Part shown: piece after piece, positions 1 through 9,155 of the stretch | Position numbering within the stretch: the stretch's first letter is position 1 | Layout: every line of letters begins with the position of its first letter | Source: Photobacterium aquimaris | GTDB lineage: Bacteria; Pseudomonadota; Gammaproteobacteria; Enterobacterales; Vibrionaceae | Assembly: GCF_002954455.1 (NCBI RefSeq) | Contig: NZ_MSCC01000001.1 | Location: 2,100,186 to 2,149,548, forward strand | Length of the DNA stretch: 49,363 bases | Direction of reading: 5' to 3' | Translations under genes and position numbers: made by a program | The notes under the pieces: generated by a model | What the model was told of the DNA's origin: nothing | Database searches by the model: none | Seen by the model: the letters and a program-made list of their open reading frames with translations, nothing else

Positions 1-39
1 ACTCTTTAAGAGTATTGATTAACTTCAGTATTCTATGTT

Positions 40-116
40 GGCTACGTAGCTCAGTTGGTTAGAGCACATCACTCATAATGATGGGGTCACAGGTTCGAAT
101 CCCGTCGTAGCCACCA
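40..116 (+). tRNA. tRNA-Met (anticodon CAT, elongator type)
   Basis: This is a complete 77-base cloverleaf. The 7-bp acceptor stem pairs GGCTACG with CGTAGCC, followed by A and an encoded CCA. The anticodon stem CATCA/TGATG holds the loop CTCATAA, with CAT at 74-76. The T-loop GTTCGAATC is intact. The paired first acceptor base argues for elongator rather than initiator tRNA-Met. It lies just before a tRNA-Leu and next to ubiF, as the E. coli metT-leuW genes do, so it is probably part of a tRNA operon that starts upstream of the window. Confidence 0.95.
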
Positions 117-150
117 TTTCTTTTCTGATTACAGTTAAGAATAAAAATTT

Positions 151-235
151 GCGGAAGTGGCGGAATTGGTAGACGCACTAGATTTAGGTTCTAGCGCCGC
201 AAGGTGTGAGAGTTCAAGTCTCTCCTTCCGCACCA
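151..235 (+). tRNA. tRNA-Leu (anticodon TAG)
   Basis: This is an 85-base class II tRNA with a long variable arm. The acceptor stem pairs GCGGAAG with CTTCCGC, followed by A and CCA. The anticodon stem CTAGA/TCTAG holds TAG at 185-187. It follows tRNA-Met by 34 bases and is followed directly by a terminator, so the two are probably processed from one transcript. The order Met-Leu next to ubiF matches metT-leuW of E. coli, but the glutamine tRNAs found there do not follow here. Confidence 0.95.
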
Positions 236-241
236 TATTAG

Positions 242-270
242 AAACCTACTCTTTGAGTAGGTTTTCTTTT
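242..270 (+). terminator. Rho-independent terminator after tRNA-Leu
   Basis: A 10-bp stem AAACCTACTC/GAGTAGGTTT with a TTT loop runs into TTTTCTTTT. It starts seven bases past the tRNA-Leu CCA end and ends the tRNA operon. Confidence 0.85.
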
Positions 271-304
271 ATCTGCTAAACAGTAATTACCATTTAGCAG
301 ACAT

Positions 305-346
305 AAAAAAGCCGCACACAATATTAATTTGTTTGCGGCTTTTTTA
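305..346 (-). terminator. Terminator downstream of ubiF
   Basis: The stem AAAAAAGCCGC/GCGGCTTTTTT flanks a loop of about 20 bases. The A- and T-tracts on both sides allow termination in both directions. It lies about 90 bases beyond the ubiF stop codon and also backs up the tRNA terminator. Confidence 0.75.
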
Positions 347-438
347 TTATCTTCACTATCTGGATAACAGATTAAATCAGTTCACAGCAACCAGCTCTAT
401 CCAATAAACTTCTATTAAAAAAGAAATGTACCCTGTGC

Positions 439-1599
439 TTAAATACCCATCGCGTATTTAAGTACCTGTTTTTTAATACCACCAGTATGATCTGCAATCC
501 GTAAACTGACATTACGTAATAACTTTAATGGTCCAATATCATTGCTAAAAGTACTGTAGAAAAAATCCATACCTGTTTGCATCAGCAAATTATCTGGTCG
601 ACGACAACGCTCATACTTTGCCAGAACTTGCGGTTGTTGCCAGTCTTTACCAGCCTGACTGATTTTTTCTAATAAACAACCAACATCTTTAAAACCTAAA
701 TTCACCCCTTGGCCGGCTAATGGATTGATAGTGTGGGCAGCATCACCAAGTAGCACTACATTCGGTTTATAATACGTTTGTGCATGGCGACGGGTTAATG
801 GAAAACTGCCATGGTTAAGTACCGTAAAATCACCTAATTCTGACGGAAAAGCAGCAGTTATCTCGGCCTGTAATTGCAGTGACGGCATGGCTGACAATTG
901 TCGAATACGCGCTGGGCTGTCATACCAAACTAACGATCCTTGATGACCAGATAACGGCAAAAATGAACGTGGACCCGCAGGGGTAAACTGCTGCCAAGTA
1001 ATGTCTTGTTGTGGTAACGCCGTTGCAATGTTAATTAACATACAATGGTGACGATAATCCCATGCAGTAATACCAATACTCGCTTGCTGGCGTACTTGCG
1101 AGTTTGCGCCATCTGCACCAATCAATAAACTACATTTAATCAATGCACCATCATTTAATTCAACCTGATAACCATCATCAATTGCTGTCGCAGCGGCCAT
1201 GGTTGCAGGGCACAATAAACGAATATTGTCGTATTGTTCAAATTGCTGCCATAGTGCTAATTGGATCACGCGATTTTCAACAATATAACCCAATTGTTGC
1301 AGTTGCATTTCATCAGCATTAAAGCGAGTTCGACATTCTGGGTGTTCCCATGTCTCAAGCCGTTTAAAAGGACATAAACGCATCGCTAACACCGCTTGCC
1401 ATGCGCCTAATTGTTCTAATAGTGCCACTGAATATGGCGAAATCGCAGATACTCGTAAATCCATCACTTGTTCAGCAACAAAAGGTGCAGGTGCGTAACC
1501 TTCGATAACTGCAACTTCAAATCCTTGCTGAGCTAAACCGATTGCAGCTGCCGCGCCAACCATACCGCCACCAGCAACAATAACATCATATTGTTCCAT
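439..1599 (-). CDS. ubiF: UbiF, 2-octaprenyl-3-methyl-6-methoxy-1,4-benzoquinol hydroxylase
   Basis: This 386-residue FAD monooxygenase of the UbiH/UbiF/COQ6 family hydroxylates the ring at C6 late in ubiquinone synthesis. The dinucleotide-binding glycines are G10, G12 and G15. The DG motif (IGADGANS) lies near residue 162, and the second FAD motif GDAAHTINPLAGQG begins at about residue 285. Length matches E. coli UbiF (about 391). It sits next to the Met-Leu tRNAs and near miaB, as in E. coli, which favours UbiF over its paralogue UbiH. It is divergent from mtgA with a 171 bp gap. The ATG at 1599 opens directly on the conserved N-terminus. Confidence 0.9.
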   Translation of the reverse strand: MEQYDVIVAGGGMVGAAAAIGLAQQGFEVAVIEGYAPAPFVAEQVMDLRVSAISPYSVALLEQLGAWQAVLAMRLCPFKRLETWEHPECRTRFNADEMQLQQLGYIVENRVIQLALWQQFEQYDNIRLLCPATMAAATAIDDGYQVELNDGALIKCSLLIGADGANSQVRQQASIGITAWDYRHHCMLINIATALPQQDITWQQFTPAGPRSFLPLSGHQGSLVWYDSPARIRQLSAMPSLQLQAEITAAFPSELGDFTVLNHGSFPLTRRHAQTYYKPNVVLLGDAAHTINPLAGQGVNLGFKDVGCLLEKISQAGKDWQQPQVLAKYERCRRPDNLLMQTGMDFFYSTFSNDIGPLKLLRNVSLRIADHTGGIKKQVLKYAMGI

Positions 1600-1770
1600 A
1601 TTTTCATCTGCCTATTATGTCTTGGCTTGTTATTTAGTTATAATCTTGCAAACCATTATGCTGAATAATTGTGTAAGAAAATACGCTTAACAGCTCACTA
1701 CAGTAATGTATTTGCCGTTAACCACCCACTCAGGCCATGATCTCTTACTGCTGAAAGGAATCAAATCACT

Positions 1771-2499
1771 ATGCTGGCAGGCTTTAAACGCTTTATTGTT
1801 AAACTTATTTTATGTGCTCTTATTATACCTATTATATTAATTGTTATTTTAAAATTTATTAATCCGCCATTTTGGGGCTGGGAAATAAACCGTACTCTCT
1901 TTCCACCTCAAGGTTATCCAGCCCAAACTCAGCATCAATGGGTAAATTTGAATCAGATTTCAAAAAATATGCAGTTGGCCGTTATTGCATCGGAAGATCA
2001 AACTTTTCCTGAGCATCATGGTATCAATATCAACGCTACCTTATCAGTACTAGAGCACAGTGGTAAAAATGGTCCTAGCCGCGGCGCAAGTACTATTACT
2101 CAACAAACAGCTAAGAATGTATTTTTATTTCCCTGGCATTCTTATATTCGTAAAGGCATCGAACTATATTTTGCATTATGGATGGAGGTCATTTGGGGCA
2201 AAGATCGTATTTTAGAAATGTATTTAAACGTGATTGAATTTGGACCAGGGATCTATGGTATTGAAGCGGCAAGTGAACATTTTTTCCATATTCCAGCCAG
2301 ACGTCTTAGCGTTCAACAAGCGGCGCAGCTAGCAGCAGTATTACCGGATCCGTATAAAATAAAAGCTAGCCCAATGAGCAATTATGTTTATCAACGTACA
2401 TTATGGATCCGTAAACAAATGCGTCAATTAGGTATGGGAACGCTTGATAAAGTCTATGATGAACAATCACTTTTTAAATCGTTCCATCTTTATCGTTAG
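1771..2499 (+). CDS. mtgA: MtgA, monofunctional peptidoglycan glycosyltransferase
   Basis: This 242-residue GT51 enzyme polymerises lipid II into glycan strands at the inner membrane and has no transpeptidase domain. One membrane anchor spans residues 8-30. The catalytic glutamate is E75 in the motif E75-D-x-x-F-x-x-H-x-G. The second signature, RGASTITQQTAKN, starts at R104. Length equals E. coli MtgA. AAGGA lies about a dozen bases upstream of the ATG. In E. coli mtgA lies elsewhere (near arcB), so its place between ubiF and miaB differs from E. coli. Confidence 0.93.
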   Translation: MLAGFKRFIVKLILCALIIPIILIVILKFINPPFWGWEINRTLFPPQGYPAQTQHQWVNLNQISKNMQLAVIASEDQTFPEHHGININATLSVLEHSGKNGPSRGASTITQQTAKNVFLFPWHSYIRKGIELYFALWMEVIWGKDRILEMYLNVIEFGPGIYGIEAASEHFFHIPARRLSVQQAAQLAAVLPDPYKIKASPMSNYVYQRTLWIRKQMRQLGMGTLDKVYDEQSLFKSFHLYR

Positions 2500-2664
2500 C
2501 TGCTATCAAAAGACCACAAATTTTTCAGGGTGGTGATGATCTAGTCAGACCGAGTTTAAAGCAGTACAATACGCGGCTTGCTACAGGGCGTTACTTAAAA
2601 AAGTAATGTAACCCTGTCAGCCCGTAATCTGAATGTAATGAATCAACACTACGAGCGAAGAGAG

Positions 2665-4092
2665 ATGGCGAAGAAACTGCTGATTAAAACCTGGGGCTGC
2701 CAGATGAACGAATACGATTCATCAAAAATGGCCGATCTTCTTAATGCTGCTAATGGCTTCGAGTTAACAGAAATCCCAGAAGAAGCAGATGTTCTGCTAC
2801 TTAACACCTGTTCGATCCGTGAAAAAGCACAAGAGAAAGTTTTCCATCAGCTAGGCCGCTGGAAAAAACTAAAAGATAAAAAGCCCGATCTAGTGATTGG
2901 CGTTGGTGGCTGCGTGGCGACCCAAGAAGGTGATTCAATTCGCAAACGTGCACCTTACGTTGATGTGATCTTTGGCCCACAAACCCTACACCGTTTGCCT
3001 GAGATGATTAAACGCTCTCAATCAAATGAAAAAACCGTGATGGATATTTCATTCCCAGAGATTGAAAAATTCGATAGCTTGCCAGAGCCTCGTGCTGATG
3101 GCGCAACAGCGTTTGTTTCTATCATGGAAGGTTGTTCTAAGTACTGTACTTACTGTGTTGTACCTTACACCCGTGGTGAAGAAGTTAGCCGCCCTATTGA
3201 TGACGTATTATTTGAGATCGCTCAACTGGCAGATCAAGGCGTACGTGAAGTTAACCTACTTGGTCAAAATGTTAACGCATTCCGTGGCCCTACTCATGAT
3301 GGTGAACTTGCTAGCTTTGCAGAACTACTACGTTTAGTGGCAGCGATAGACGGTATTGACCGCGTACGTTACACAACCAGTCATCCGATTGAATTTACTG
3401 ATGACATTATTGATGTTTACCGAGATACCCCTGAACTGGTTAATTACTTACACCTACCAGTACAAAGTGGTTCAGATCGTATTCTTACAATGATGAAGCG
3501 CCCTCATACAGTGCTTGAATATAAGTCAAAAATCCGTAAATTACGTAAAGTACGTCCAGATATCACCATGAGTTCAGACTTTATTGTCGCGTTCCCTGGC
3601 GAATCTGATCAAGATTTCGAAGATACCATGAAGCTTATTCGTGATATCGACTTTGATATTAGTTATAGCTTTATCTTCTCACCTCGTCCAGGTACGCCTG
3701 CCGCAGATTACCCTTGTGATCTGACAGAGGAAGTAAAGAAAGAGCGTCTTTACGCCCTACAACAACAACTAAATAGTCAAGCGATGCGCCATGCACGTCA
3801 AATGTTAGGCACAGAGCAACGTATTTTAGTTGAAGGTCCATCGCGTAAAAATGTGATGGAATTACGTGGTCGTACAGAAAATAACCGAATTGTGAACTTT
3901 GAAGGTTCTGCTGAATTGATTGGTCAATTTGTTGATGTCAAAATCATTGATGTATTTACTAACTCATTGCGTGGCGAACTTGTTCGCACAGAAGCAGAAA
4001 TGGATCTTCGCGTAGCAATGTCACCAGCAGCAATGATGGCAAAAACGCGCCGTGAAGATGACTTAGGTGTAGGCGTATATACTCCAGAATAA
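2665..4092 (+). CDS. miaB: MiaB, tRNA-2-methylthio-N6-isopentenyladenosine synthase
   Basis: This radical-SAM methylthiotransferase converts i6A37 to ms2i6A37 in tRNAs reading UNN codons. The N-terminal iron-sulfur cluster cysteines are C12, C49 and C83. The radical SAM motif C157-x3-C161-x2-C164 follows, with a TRAM RNA-binding domain near the C-terminus. I chose the ATG at 2665 (475 residues) because GAAGAGAG precedes it and the protein then begins like E. coli MiaB (474). An in-frame ATG at 2638 would add nine residues and lacks a good ribosome site. It heads the miaB-ybeZ-ybeY-corC-lnt cluster. Confidence 0.96.
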   Translation: MAKKLLIKTWGCQMNEYDSSKMADLLNAANGFELTEIPEEADVLLLNTCSIREKAQEKVFHQLGRWKKLKDKKPDLVIGVGGCVATQEGDSIRKRAPYVDVIFGPQTLHRLPEMIKRSQSNEKTVMDISFPEIEKFDSLPEPRADGATAFVSIMEGCSKYCTYCVVPYTRGEEVSRPIDDVLFEIAQLADQGVREVNLLGQNVNAFRGPTHDGELASFAELLRLVAAIDGIDRVRYTTSHPIEFTDDIIDVYRDTPELVNYLHLPVQSGSDRILTMMKRPHTVLEYKSKIRKLRKVRPDITMSSDFIVAFPGESDQDFEDTMKLIRDIDFDISYSFIFSPRPGTPAADYPCDLTEEVKKERLYALQQQLNSQAMRHARQMLGTEQRILVEGPSRKNVMELRGRTENNRIVNFEGSAELIGQFVDVKIIDVFTNSLRGELVRTEAEMDLRVAMSPAAMMAKTRREDDLGVGVYTPE

Positions 4093-4164
4093 TGCGTAAT
4101 AATGGCCGTCTCATCGAGACTGTTATATGCGTTATTTAAAGTAACCCGCATGCCCTGAAAACAT

Positions 4165-4186
4165 GGTCGCCTGCTAATAGGCGACC
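4165..4186 (+). other. Perfect hairpin upstream of ybeZ
   Basis: An 8-bp perfect stem GGTCGCCT/AGGCGACC with loop GCTAAT lies between miaB and ybeZ. No T-run follows, so it is not a standard terminator. It ends 17 bases before the ybeZ start and four bases before the probable Shine-Dalgarno GAGAGG. It could modulate ybeZ translation or stabilise an mRNA end. The role is unknown. Confidence 0.6.
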
Positions 4187-4203
4187 TCAATGAGAGGCAA
4201 ACC

Positions 4204-5298
4204 TTGAGCAAAATAATTACTGTAGAATTTGATTTAGAGCCTGCGAATAATCAGCGTCTATCTAGTCTTTGTGGTCCATTTGACGACAACATCAAACAGT
4301 TAGAACGTCGTTTAGGGGTTGAAATCAATCACCGCAGCAACCACTTTAGTGTTGTTGGTCAACCGCACACCACCGAAGCTGTCACCAATATCATTAAAGA
4401 TCTCTATGTTGATACGGCTCCCGTACATAACAACATTCCTGATATTGAACCTGATCATATTCATCTTGCGATTAAAGCTTCAGGCGTACTAGAGCAAACG
4501 GTAGAAACCACCATTCCTTTTGGTAAAGAAGTTCATATCAAAACCAAAAAAGGGATCATTAAGCCACGTACACCCAATCAAGCCCAATACATTGCCAATA
4601 TTGTCGGACACGATATTACTTTCGGTGTAGGACCTGCAGGTACAGGTAAAACTTATCTTGCTGTTGCTGCGGCCGTTGATGCCCTTGAGCGCCAAGAAGT
4701 TCGCCGTATTCTACTAACCCGTCCTGCGGTTGAAGCAGGTGAAAAGTTAGGTTTCTTACCCGGTGATTTAAGCCAGAAAGTCGATCCATATCTGCGCCCG
4801 CTTTATGATGCACTATTTGAAATGCTGGGTTTTGAACGTGTCGAAAAGCTGATTGAACGTAATGTAATTGAAGTCGCACCGTTGGCTTATATGCGCGGCC
4901 GCACCCTCAATGACGCGTTTATTATCTTAGATGAGAGCCAAAATACCACCGTTGAACAAATGAAAATGTTCCTAACCCGTATTGGCTTTAATTCACGTGC
5001 CGTGATCACTGGCGATGTGACTCAAATCGATTTACCGCGTGGCGCACGTTCAGGCCTGCGTCATGCAATTGAAGTATTATCTAATGTTGAGGATATTAGC
5101 TTTAACTTCTTCTTAGCTAATGATGTTGTGCGCCACCCTGTGGTTGCTCGTATCGTGCAAGCTTATGAAGTGTGGGAAAGTGAAGACCAAAAGCAACGTA
5201 AACAAGCAGAACAACGTCGTCGCACAGAGCAAGAAGCCAAAGAAGCCGCCTTATTCGCTGTGGCAACCGCTGCTAAAATTGAATCACAAAAAGAGTAA
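4204..5298 (+). CDS. ybeZ: YbeZ, PhoH-family ATPase
   Basis: This 364-residue PhoH-like P-loop protein is a proposed RNA helicase/ATPase partner of the endonuclease YbeY. A KH-like N-terminal region precedes Walker A (GPAGTGKT, near 142-149) and Walker B (FIILDESQN, near 238). The C-terminal 35 residues are highly charged and Gln/Glu/Arg-rich. The start is TTG at 4204, with GAGAGG seven bases upstream and no better in-frame ATG near the conserved N-terminus. The stop is three bases before ybeY, so the two are probably translationally coupled. It is slightly longer than E. coli YbeZ (346). Confidence 0.93.
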   Translation: MSKIITVEFDLEPANNQRLSSLCGPFDDNIKQLERRLGVEINHRSNHFSVVGQPHTTEAVTNIIKDLYVDTAPVHNNIPDIEPDHIHLAIKASGVLEQTVETTIPFGKEVHIKTKKGIIKPRTPNQAQYIANIVGHDITFGVGPAGTGKTYLAVAAAVDALERQEVRRILLTRPAVEAGEKLGFLPGDLSQKVDPYLRPLYDALFEMLGFERVEKLIERNVIEVAPLAYMRGRTLNDAFIILDESQNTTVEQMKMFLTRIGFNSRAVITGDVTQIDLPRGARSGLRHAIEVLSNVEDISFNFFLANDVVRHPVVARIVQAYEVWESEDQKQRKQAEQRRRTEQEAKEAALFAVATAAKIESQKE

Positions 5299-5301
5299 CT
5301 A

Positions 5302-5763
5302 ATGGCGATTTACCTTGATCTACAACTTGCAACAGCTGACGAAGCGGGATTACCAACGGAAGCTCAATTCCAACAATGGCTAAATGCGGCTGTAACGCCA
5401 TTTCAAGCCGACGCAGAAGTGACAATTCGTCTGGTTGATGAACAAGAAAGCCATGCACTAAACCTTGAATACCGTGGTAAAGATCGCCCAACCAATGTGC
5501 TGTCGTTTCCTTTTGAAGCACCACCAGCCGTTGAAATTGACTTACTGGGTGATTTAATTATTTGTCGTCAAGTGGTCGAAGCTGAAGCGGCTCAACAGCA
5601 AAAGCCACTGCATGCGCATTGGGCACATATGGTTGTACACGGCAGTCTGCATCTGCTAGGTTATGATCATATTAAGGATGACGAAGCAGAAGAAATGGAA
5701 GCATTAGAGACAGAAATCATGCAAAACATGGGCTTTGTCGATCCTTATATTTCTGAAAAGTAG
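5302..5763 (+). CDS. ybeY: YbeY, rRNA maturation endoribonuclease
   Basis: This 153-residue metal-dependent RNase acts in 16S rRNA 3'-end maturation and 70S quality control. The zinc-binding signature H-x3-H-x5-H is visible as [15 protein letters not shown] near residues 110-124. A conserved [15 protein letters not shown] segment lies in the middle. Length matches E. coli YbeY (155). It follows ybeZ after three bases and precedes corC after 82 bases. Confidence 0.95.
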   Translation: MAIYLDLQLATADEAGLPTEAQFQQWLNAAVTPFQADAEVTIRLVDEQESHALNLEYRGKDRPTNVLSFPFEAPPAVEIDLLGDLIICRQVVEAEAAQQQKPLHAHWAHMVVHGSLHLLGYDHIKDDEAEEMEALETEIMQNMGFVDPYISEK

Positions 5764-5784
5764 TAATATACCGACATATATTCC

Positions 5785-5806
5785 GCGGTTTACTAAGCTA
5801 AGCCGC
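5785..5806 (+). other. Hairpin in the ybeY-corC spacer
   Basis: An 8-bp stem GCGGTTTA/TAAGCCGC (one G-U pair) has loop CTAAGC. It is followed by ATTT only, so at most it is a weak attenuator. It ends about 40 bases before the corC start. The function is unknown. Confidence 0.5.
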
Positions 5807-5845
5807 ATTTCCGTGGCTATGTCCACTTAATTGATAAAGTAAATA

Positions 5846-6718
5846 ATGAACGAAGATAATTCTCCAACAACTGAAGGTCCGAGTAGAAAGTCCTTCTTTG
5901 AACGTATTGGCCAACTTTTTCAAGGTGAACCACAAAACCGTGAAGAATTAGTTGAAGTATTCCGTGACTCGGAAGAAAACGATTTGATAGATCATGACAC
6001 TCGCGACATGCTCGAAGGTGTGATGGAAATAGCCGAAATGCGAGTGCGGGACATTATGATTCCACGCTCACAAATGACGACTGTCGAGCGTTCTCAGAAG
6101 TTAGAAGATCTAATTGATTTAATTGTTGAAGCCCAACACTCTCGCTACCCTGTTATTAGTGATGATAAAGACCATGTCGAAGGCATTTTATTAGCCAAAG
6201 ACTTACTGCGTTATTTATTACCTGACAGTGAGCCTTTTGATATCGATAAAGTATTACGTCCCGCTGTTGTTGTGCCGGAAAGTAAGCGTGTCGATCGATT
6301 ATTAAAAGAGTTCCGCGAAGAACGCTACCATATGGCAATTGTGGTTGATGAGTTTGGTGGGGTATCTGGTGTTATTACGATTGAAGATATTCTTGAGCAA
6401 ATTGTTGGCGAAATCGAAGACGAATTTGATGACGAAGAAGAGCAAGATGTTCGCCAATTAAGTAAACATACCTATGCAGTAAAAGCATTAACAACCATTG
6501 AAGATTTCAATGAACTGTTCCAAACCTCATTCTGTGATGAAGAAGTCGATACTGTCGGTGGACTTGTAATGATGAGTTTTGGTCACTTGCCATCGCGCGG
6601 TGAAGTCGTTGAAGTTAATGGTTATTCCTTTAAAGTGACCTCGTCTGATAACCGCCGCATTATCCAGTTACAAGTAACGGTACCTGACGAAGCATTTCAA
6701 CCTACCATTACTCCGTAA
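5846..6718 (+). CDS. corC: CorC/YbeX, CBS-pair and transporter-associated domain protein
   Basis: This 290-residue cytosolic protein has tandem CBS domains at about residues 68-190 and a CorC_HlyC domain at about 205-285. The family has been linked to magnesium and cobalt efflux and, as YbeX, to ribosome metabolism. The MIPRSQM motif that opens the first CBS domain is near residue 72. There is no transmembrane DUF21 part, so it is the short form, and length matches E. coli CorC (292). The TAA stop is followed immediately by ATGATG, which leads into the lnt frame region. Confidence 0.92.
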   Translation: MNEDNSPTTEGPSRKSFFERIGQLFQGEPQNREELVEVFRDSEENDLIDHDTRDMLEGVMEIAEMRVRDIMIPRSQMTTVERSQKLEDLIDLIVEAQHSRYPVISDDKDHVEGILLAKDLLRYLLPDSEPFDIDKVLRPAVVVPESKRVDRLLKEFREERYHMAIVVDEFGGVSGVITIEDILEQIVGEIEDEFDDEEEQDVRQLSKHTYAVKALTTIEDFNELFQTSFCDEEVDTVGGLVMMSFGHLPSRGEVVEVNGYSFKVTSSDNRRIIQLQVTVPDEAFQPTITP

Positions 6719-6741
6719 ATGATGACAAAAAAACACTCATC

Positions 6742-8274
6742 TTGTTGGGACAGTTGCTTGCAGCTGTCCCTGCGGGCGCAATTGCGACCTTGTCTTTTGC
6801 CCCTTATGACTACGCATTTATTGCCCCATTAACTTTGATTCTGTTTTTATTTTTATTACAGAAACAATCCCCTAAACGTTCAGCACTAATTGGATTTTTT
6901 TATGGCTTAGGCATGTTTGGTACTGGTATCAGCTGGGTACATGTCAGCATTGATACCTTTGGCGGTATGCCTAAAATTGCCAGTATGTTCTTAATGGTGT
7001 TACTGATTAGCTACCTCGCGCTTTATCCGGCGCTATTTGGCTATTTATTTAATCGTTTTAACCGCCAACGTCCTTTCCATCAATTATTACTATCCGGTCC
7101 TGTTATTTGGCTGCTGCTTGATTGGATTCGAGGTTGGTTGTTTACTGGTTTCCCGTGGTTGTGGATGGGCTATAGCCAGCTCAATACACCATTGGCACAC
7201 TTTGCACCGATCTTAGGTGTCGAAGGCATTACCCTTGCGTTGATGCTTATCTCGGGCTCAATTGTTGCGACCATTTATTACCGTAACTGGCGTCCATTAT
7301 TGGTTGCTATTTTAGTGGCAATCTTAGCTATATTAGCTGGTATTCCGCAGTGGGTAAAACCCGATCCTAAACACAGTGTTACTGTGGCTCTGATCCAAGG
7401 TAATATTTCTCAAGAAGAAAAATGGCTGCCAAGTCATCGTTGGCCAACTTTGATGAAATATATGGATCTGACTCGCGACAATTGGGGTTCTGATCTTATT
7501 ATTTGGCCTGAGGCTGCCATTCCTGCACTTGAAGAAGATATTCCAACCTTCTTGCAAAATCTCGATGCTGCCGCACGCGCTAATAACAGCACTGTGATCA
7601 CCGGTATTTTAGATCAAAAAGCTGATGGCGAATTTTTCAATAATATTTTAACTCTAGGTGTCGATGCCGACGGCCCGTATAACTACAACACCGCAACCCG
7701 TTACACCAAACATCACCTATTACCTTTTGGTGAGTTTGTGCCGTTTGCGAGTATTCTACGTCCGTTAGCGCCATTCTTTAACCTACCGATGTCGTCATTT
7801 AGTCGTGGTGCTTATATTCAACCGAATATTCAAGCTCATGGTTATTCTATTGCGCCTGCACTGTGTTACGAAATTGCTTTTGGTGAGCAAATTCGCGAGA
7901 ACATCACCAAAGAAACAGAGTTACTACTAACCCTGTCTAATGATGCTTGGTTTGGGCGCTCAATCGGACCGTTCCAACACATGCAAATTGCCCAAATGCG
8001 AGCGCTTGAGTTTGGTAAGCCATTGTTACGTGGAACAAATACAGGGATTACTGCCGTGGTTGACCATAATGGCCATATCACCAAAGAATTACCACAATTT
8101 GTCACTGGCGTATTAAAAGATAAAGTGATTCCAACCATAGGAATGACACCTTATACCACCTTAGGCAGCTGGCCATTATACGGTTACTGTTTATGGGCAT
8201 TAGCGTTATCTTGGCTACTCATTCGGCGTAAACGCGGACATTTCCGTGACTTACGCCCAACAGAAAAAGAATAA
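6742..8274 (+). CDS. lnt: Lnt, apolipoprotein N-acyltransferase
   Basis: This inner-membrane enzyme adds the third acyl chain to lipoproteins. About six membrane spans flank a periplasmic nitrilase domain. With this numbering the catalytic triad is E257 (WPEAA), K323 (TKHHLLPFGE) and C375 (ALCYE), which matches E. coli E267/K335/C387. The start is uncertain. The longest in-frame start is TTG at 6742, with no Shine-Dalgarno and a shortened first membrane span. ATGs at 6719 and 6722, abutting the corC stop, are in another frame. They join this frame if the seven-A run at 6727-6733 gains one base or is read with a -1 shift, giving MTKKTLILLGQLL. Size (510) is near E. coli (512). Confidence 0.92.
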   Translation: MLGQLLAAVPAGAIATLSFAPYDYAFIAPLTLILFLFLLQKQSPKRSALIGFFYGLGMFGTGISWVHVSIDTFGGMPKIASMFLMVLLISYLALYPALFGYLFNRFNRQRPFHQLLLSGPVIWLLLDWIRGWLFTGFPWLWMGYSQLNTPLAHFAPILGVEGITLALMLISGSIVATIYYRNWRPLLVAILVAILAILAGIPQWVKPDPKHSVTVALIQGNISQEEKWLPSHRWPTLMKYMDLTRDNWGSDLIIWPEAAIPALEEDIPTFLQNLDAAARANNSTVITGILDQKADGEFFNNILTLGVDADGPYNYNTATRYTKHHLLPFGEFVPFASILRPLAPFFNLPMSSFSRGAYIQPNIQAHGYSIAPALCYEIAFGEQIRENITKETELLLTLSNDAWFGRSIGPFQHMQIAQMRALEFGKPLLRGTNTGITAVVDHNGHITKELPQFVTGVLKDKVIPTIGMTPYTTLGSWPLYGYCLWALALSWLLIRRKRGHFRDLRPTEKE

Positions 8275-8280
8275 ACTCTA

Positions 8281-8310
8281 AGGTGAAGTTAATAACTTCA
8301 CCTTTTTTTT
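8281..8310 (+). terminator. Terminator after lnt
   Basis: A 10-bp perfect stem AGGTGAAGTT/AACTTCACCT with loop AAT is followed by eight Ts. It ends the miaB-lnt transcription unit. Confidence 0.92.
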
Positions 8311-8337
8311 ACAGCAAATTTGTTAAATTATTATAAT
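8308..8337 (+). promoter_or_regulatory. Candidate sigma-70 promoter for the SYLF gene
   Basis: A -35 TTTACA (8308-8313) and a consensus -10 TATAAT (8332-8337) are separated by 18 bases. The -35 overlaps the T-tract of the lnt terminator. A leader of about 50 bases would precede the start codon at 8397. Confidence 0.55.
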
Positions 8338-8396
8338 AAATAACTGCTGCGACTCCGCAGGTCTTAACCACCTATGGCGACGATAAGGAACAACAG

Positions 8397-9143
8397 ATGA
8401 AAGTACCATACAAATTATTTATTAGCGTATGTTCATTATTGATGCTGATGCTATCAACCCAAGCACTTGCTCAAGAACAACAAAATGACACTAAAGATGC
8501 ATTAGCACATTTTTACAGATCTCCACAAACACAACCTTTTTTCCATTCTGCTTATGGGTATGCTGTGTTTCCATCAGTGGGCAAAGGTGGCTTTTGGGTT
8601 GGTGGTGCTTATGGCTCAGGCGTGGTGTTTAAAGCTAATAAAGCAATGGGATTTGCTAAGTTATACCAATTATCGATTGGGTTACAATTTGGTGGCCAAG
8701 CCTTTAGCGAAATTCTATTCTTTCAAGATAAACGTGCTTATGATCGCTTTATTGATGGCGGTTTAGAACTTGATGCTCAAGCATCAGCAGTAGCCTTAGA
8801 TGAAGGTGCATCAGCAAAAGTCGGTACCGCAGGCGCTGGTATGCATGCTGGCAGTGATTACATGACTAAAAGCTACATCAATGGTGTTGCTATCTTTACC
8901 CGCACCAAAGGTGGCGCAATGATTGAAGCATCGTTAGCGGGTCAAAAATTCACTTATGATCCAATGACAGCTGCGACCCGTGAAATCAAAGGCTATGACC
9001 AAGTATTGCCTCAATTTAATCAAGACTACCAGCCAACTCAAGCGGCACCTCAGCAACAACAGCAGCTACAAAAACCGGCTAATACTATTAAGCCCGCAGA
9101 TTCAGCCGTAGTGGTAGATACCATTGAGCAACCAGATTATTAA
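8397..9143 (+). CDS. SYLF (YSC84-like) lipid-binding domain protein, secreted
   Basis: This 248-residue protein has a typical signal peptide with cleavage after ALA near residue 25, so it is probably periplasmic. The body is a SYLF/DUF500 domain (about residues 40-190): FPSVGKGGFWVGGAYGSG, followed by glycine-rich strands and GLQFGGQAFSEILFF. In other organisms the domain binds lipids. Its role in bacteria is not clear. The last 50 residues are a low-complexity Gln/Pro tail. AAGGA precedes the ATG. It has its own promoter and terminator between lnt and ybeL. Family assignment is firm, function is open. Confidence 0.85.
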   Translation: MKVPYKLFISVCSLLMLMLSTQALAQEQQNDTKDALAHFYRSPQTQPFFHSAYGYAVFPSVGKGGFWVGGAYGSGVVFKANKAMGFAKLYQLSIGLQFGGQAFSEILFFQDKRAYDRFIDGGLELDAQASAVALDEGASAKVGTAGAGMHAGSDYMTKSYINGVAIFTRTKGGAMIEASLAGQKFTYDPMTAATREIKGYDQVLPQFNQDYQPTQAAPQQQQQLQKPANTIKPADSAVVVDTIEQPDY

Positions 9144-9155
9144 ATATCAATACAT

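Noticed and set aside
3924..4211. A 95-codon reverse frame at the miaB-ybeZ junction
   Set aside because: It is antisense to the miaB end with no ribosome site. The translation is Ser/Thr/Arg-rich, as expected from a shadow frame.
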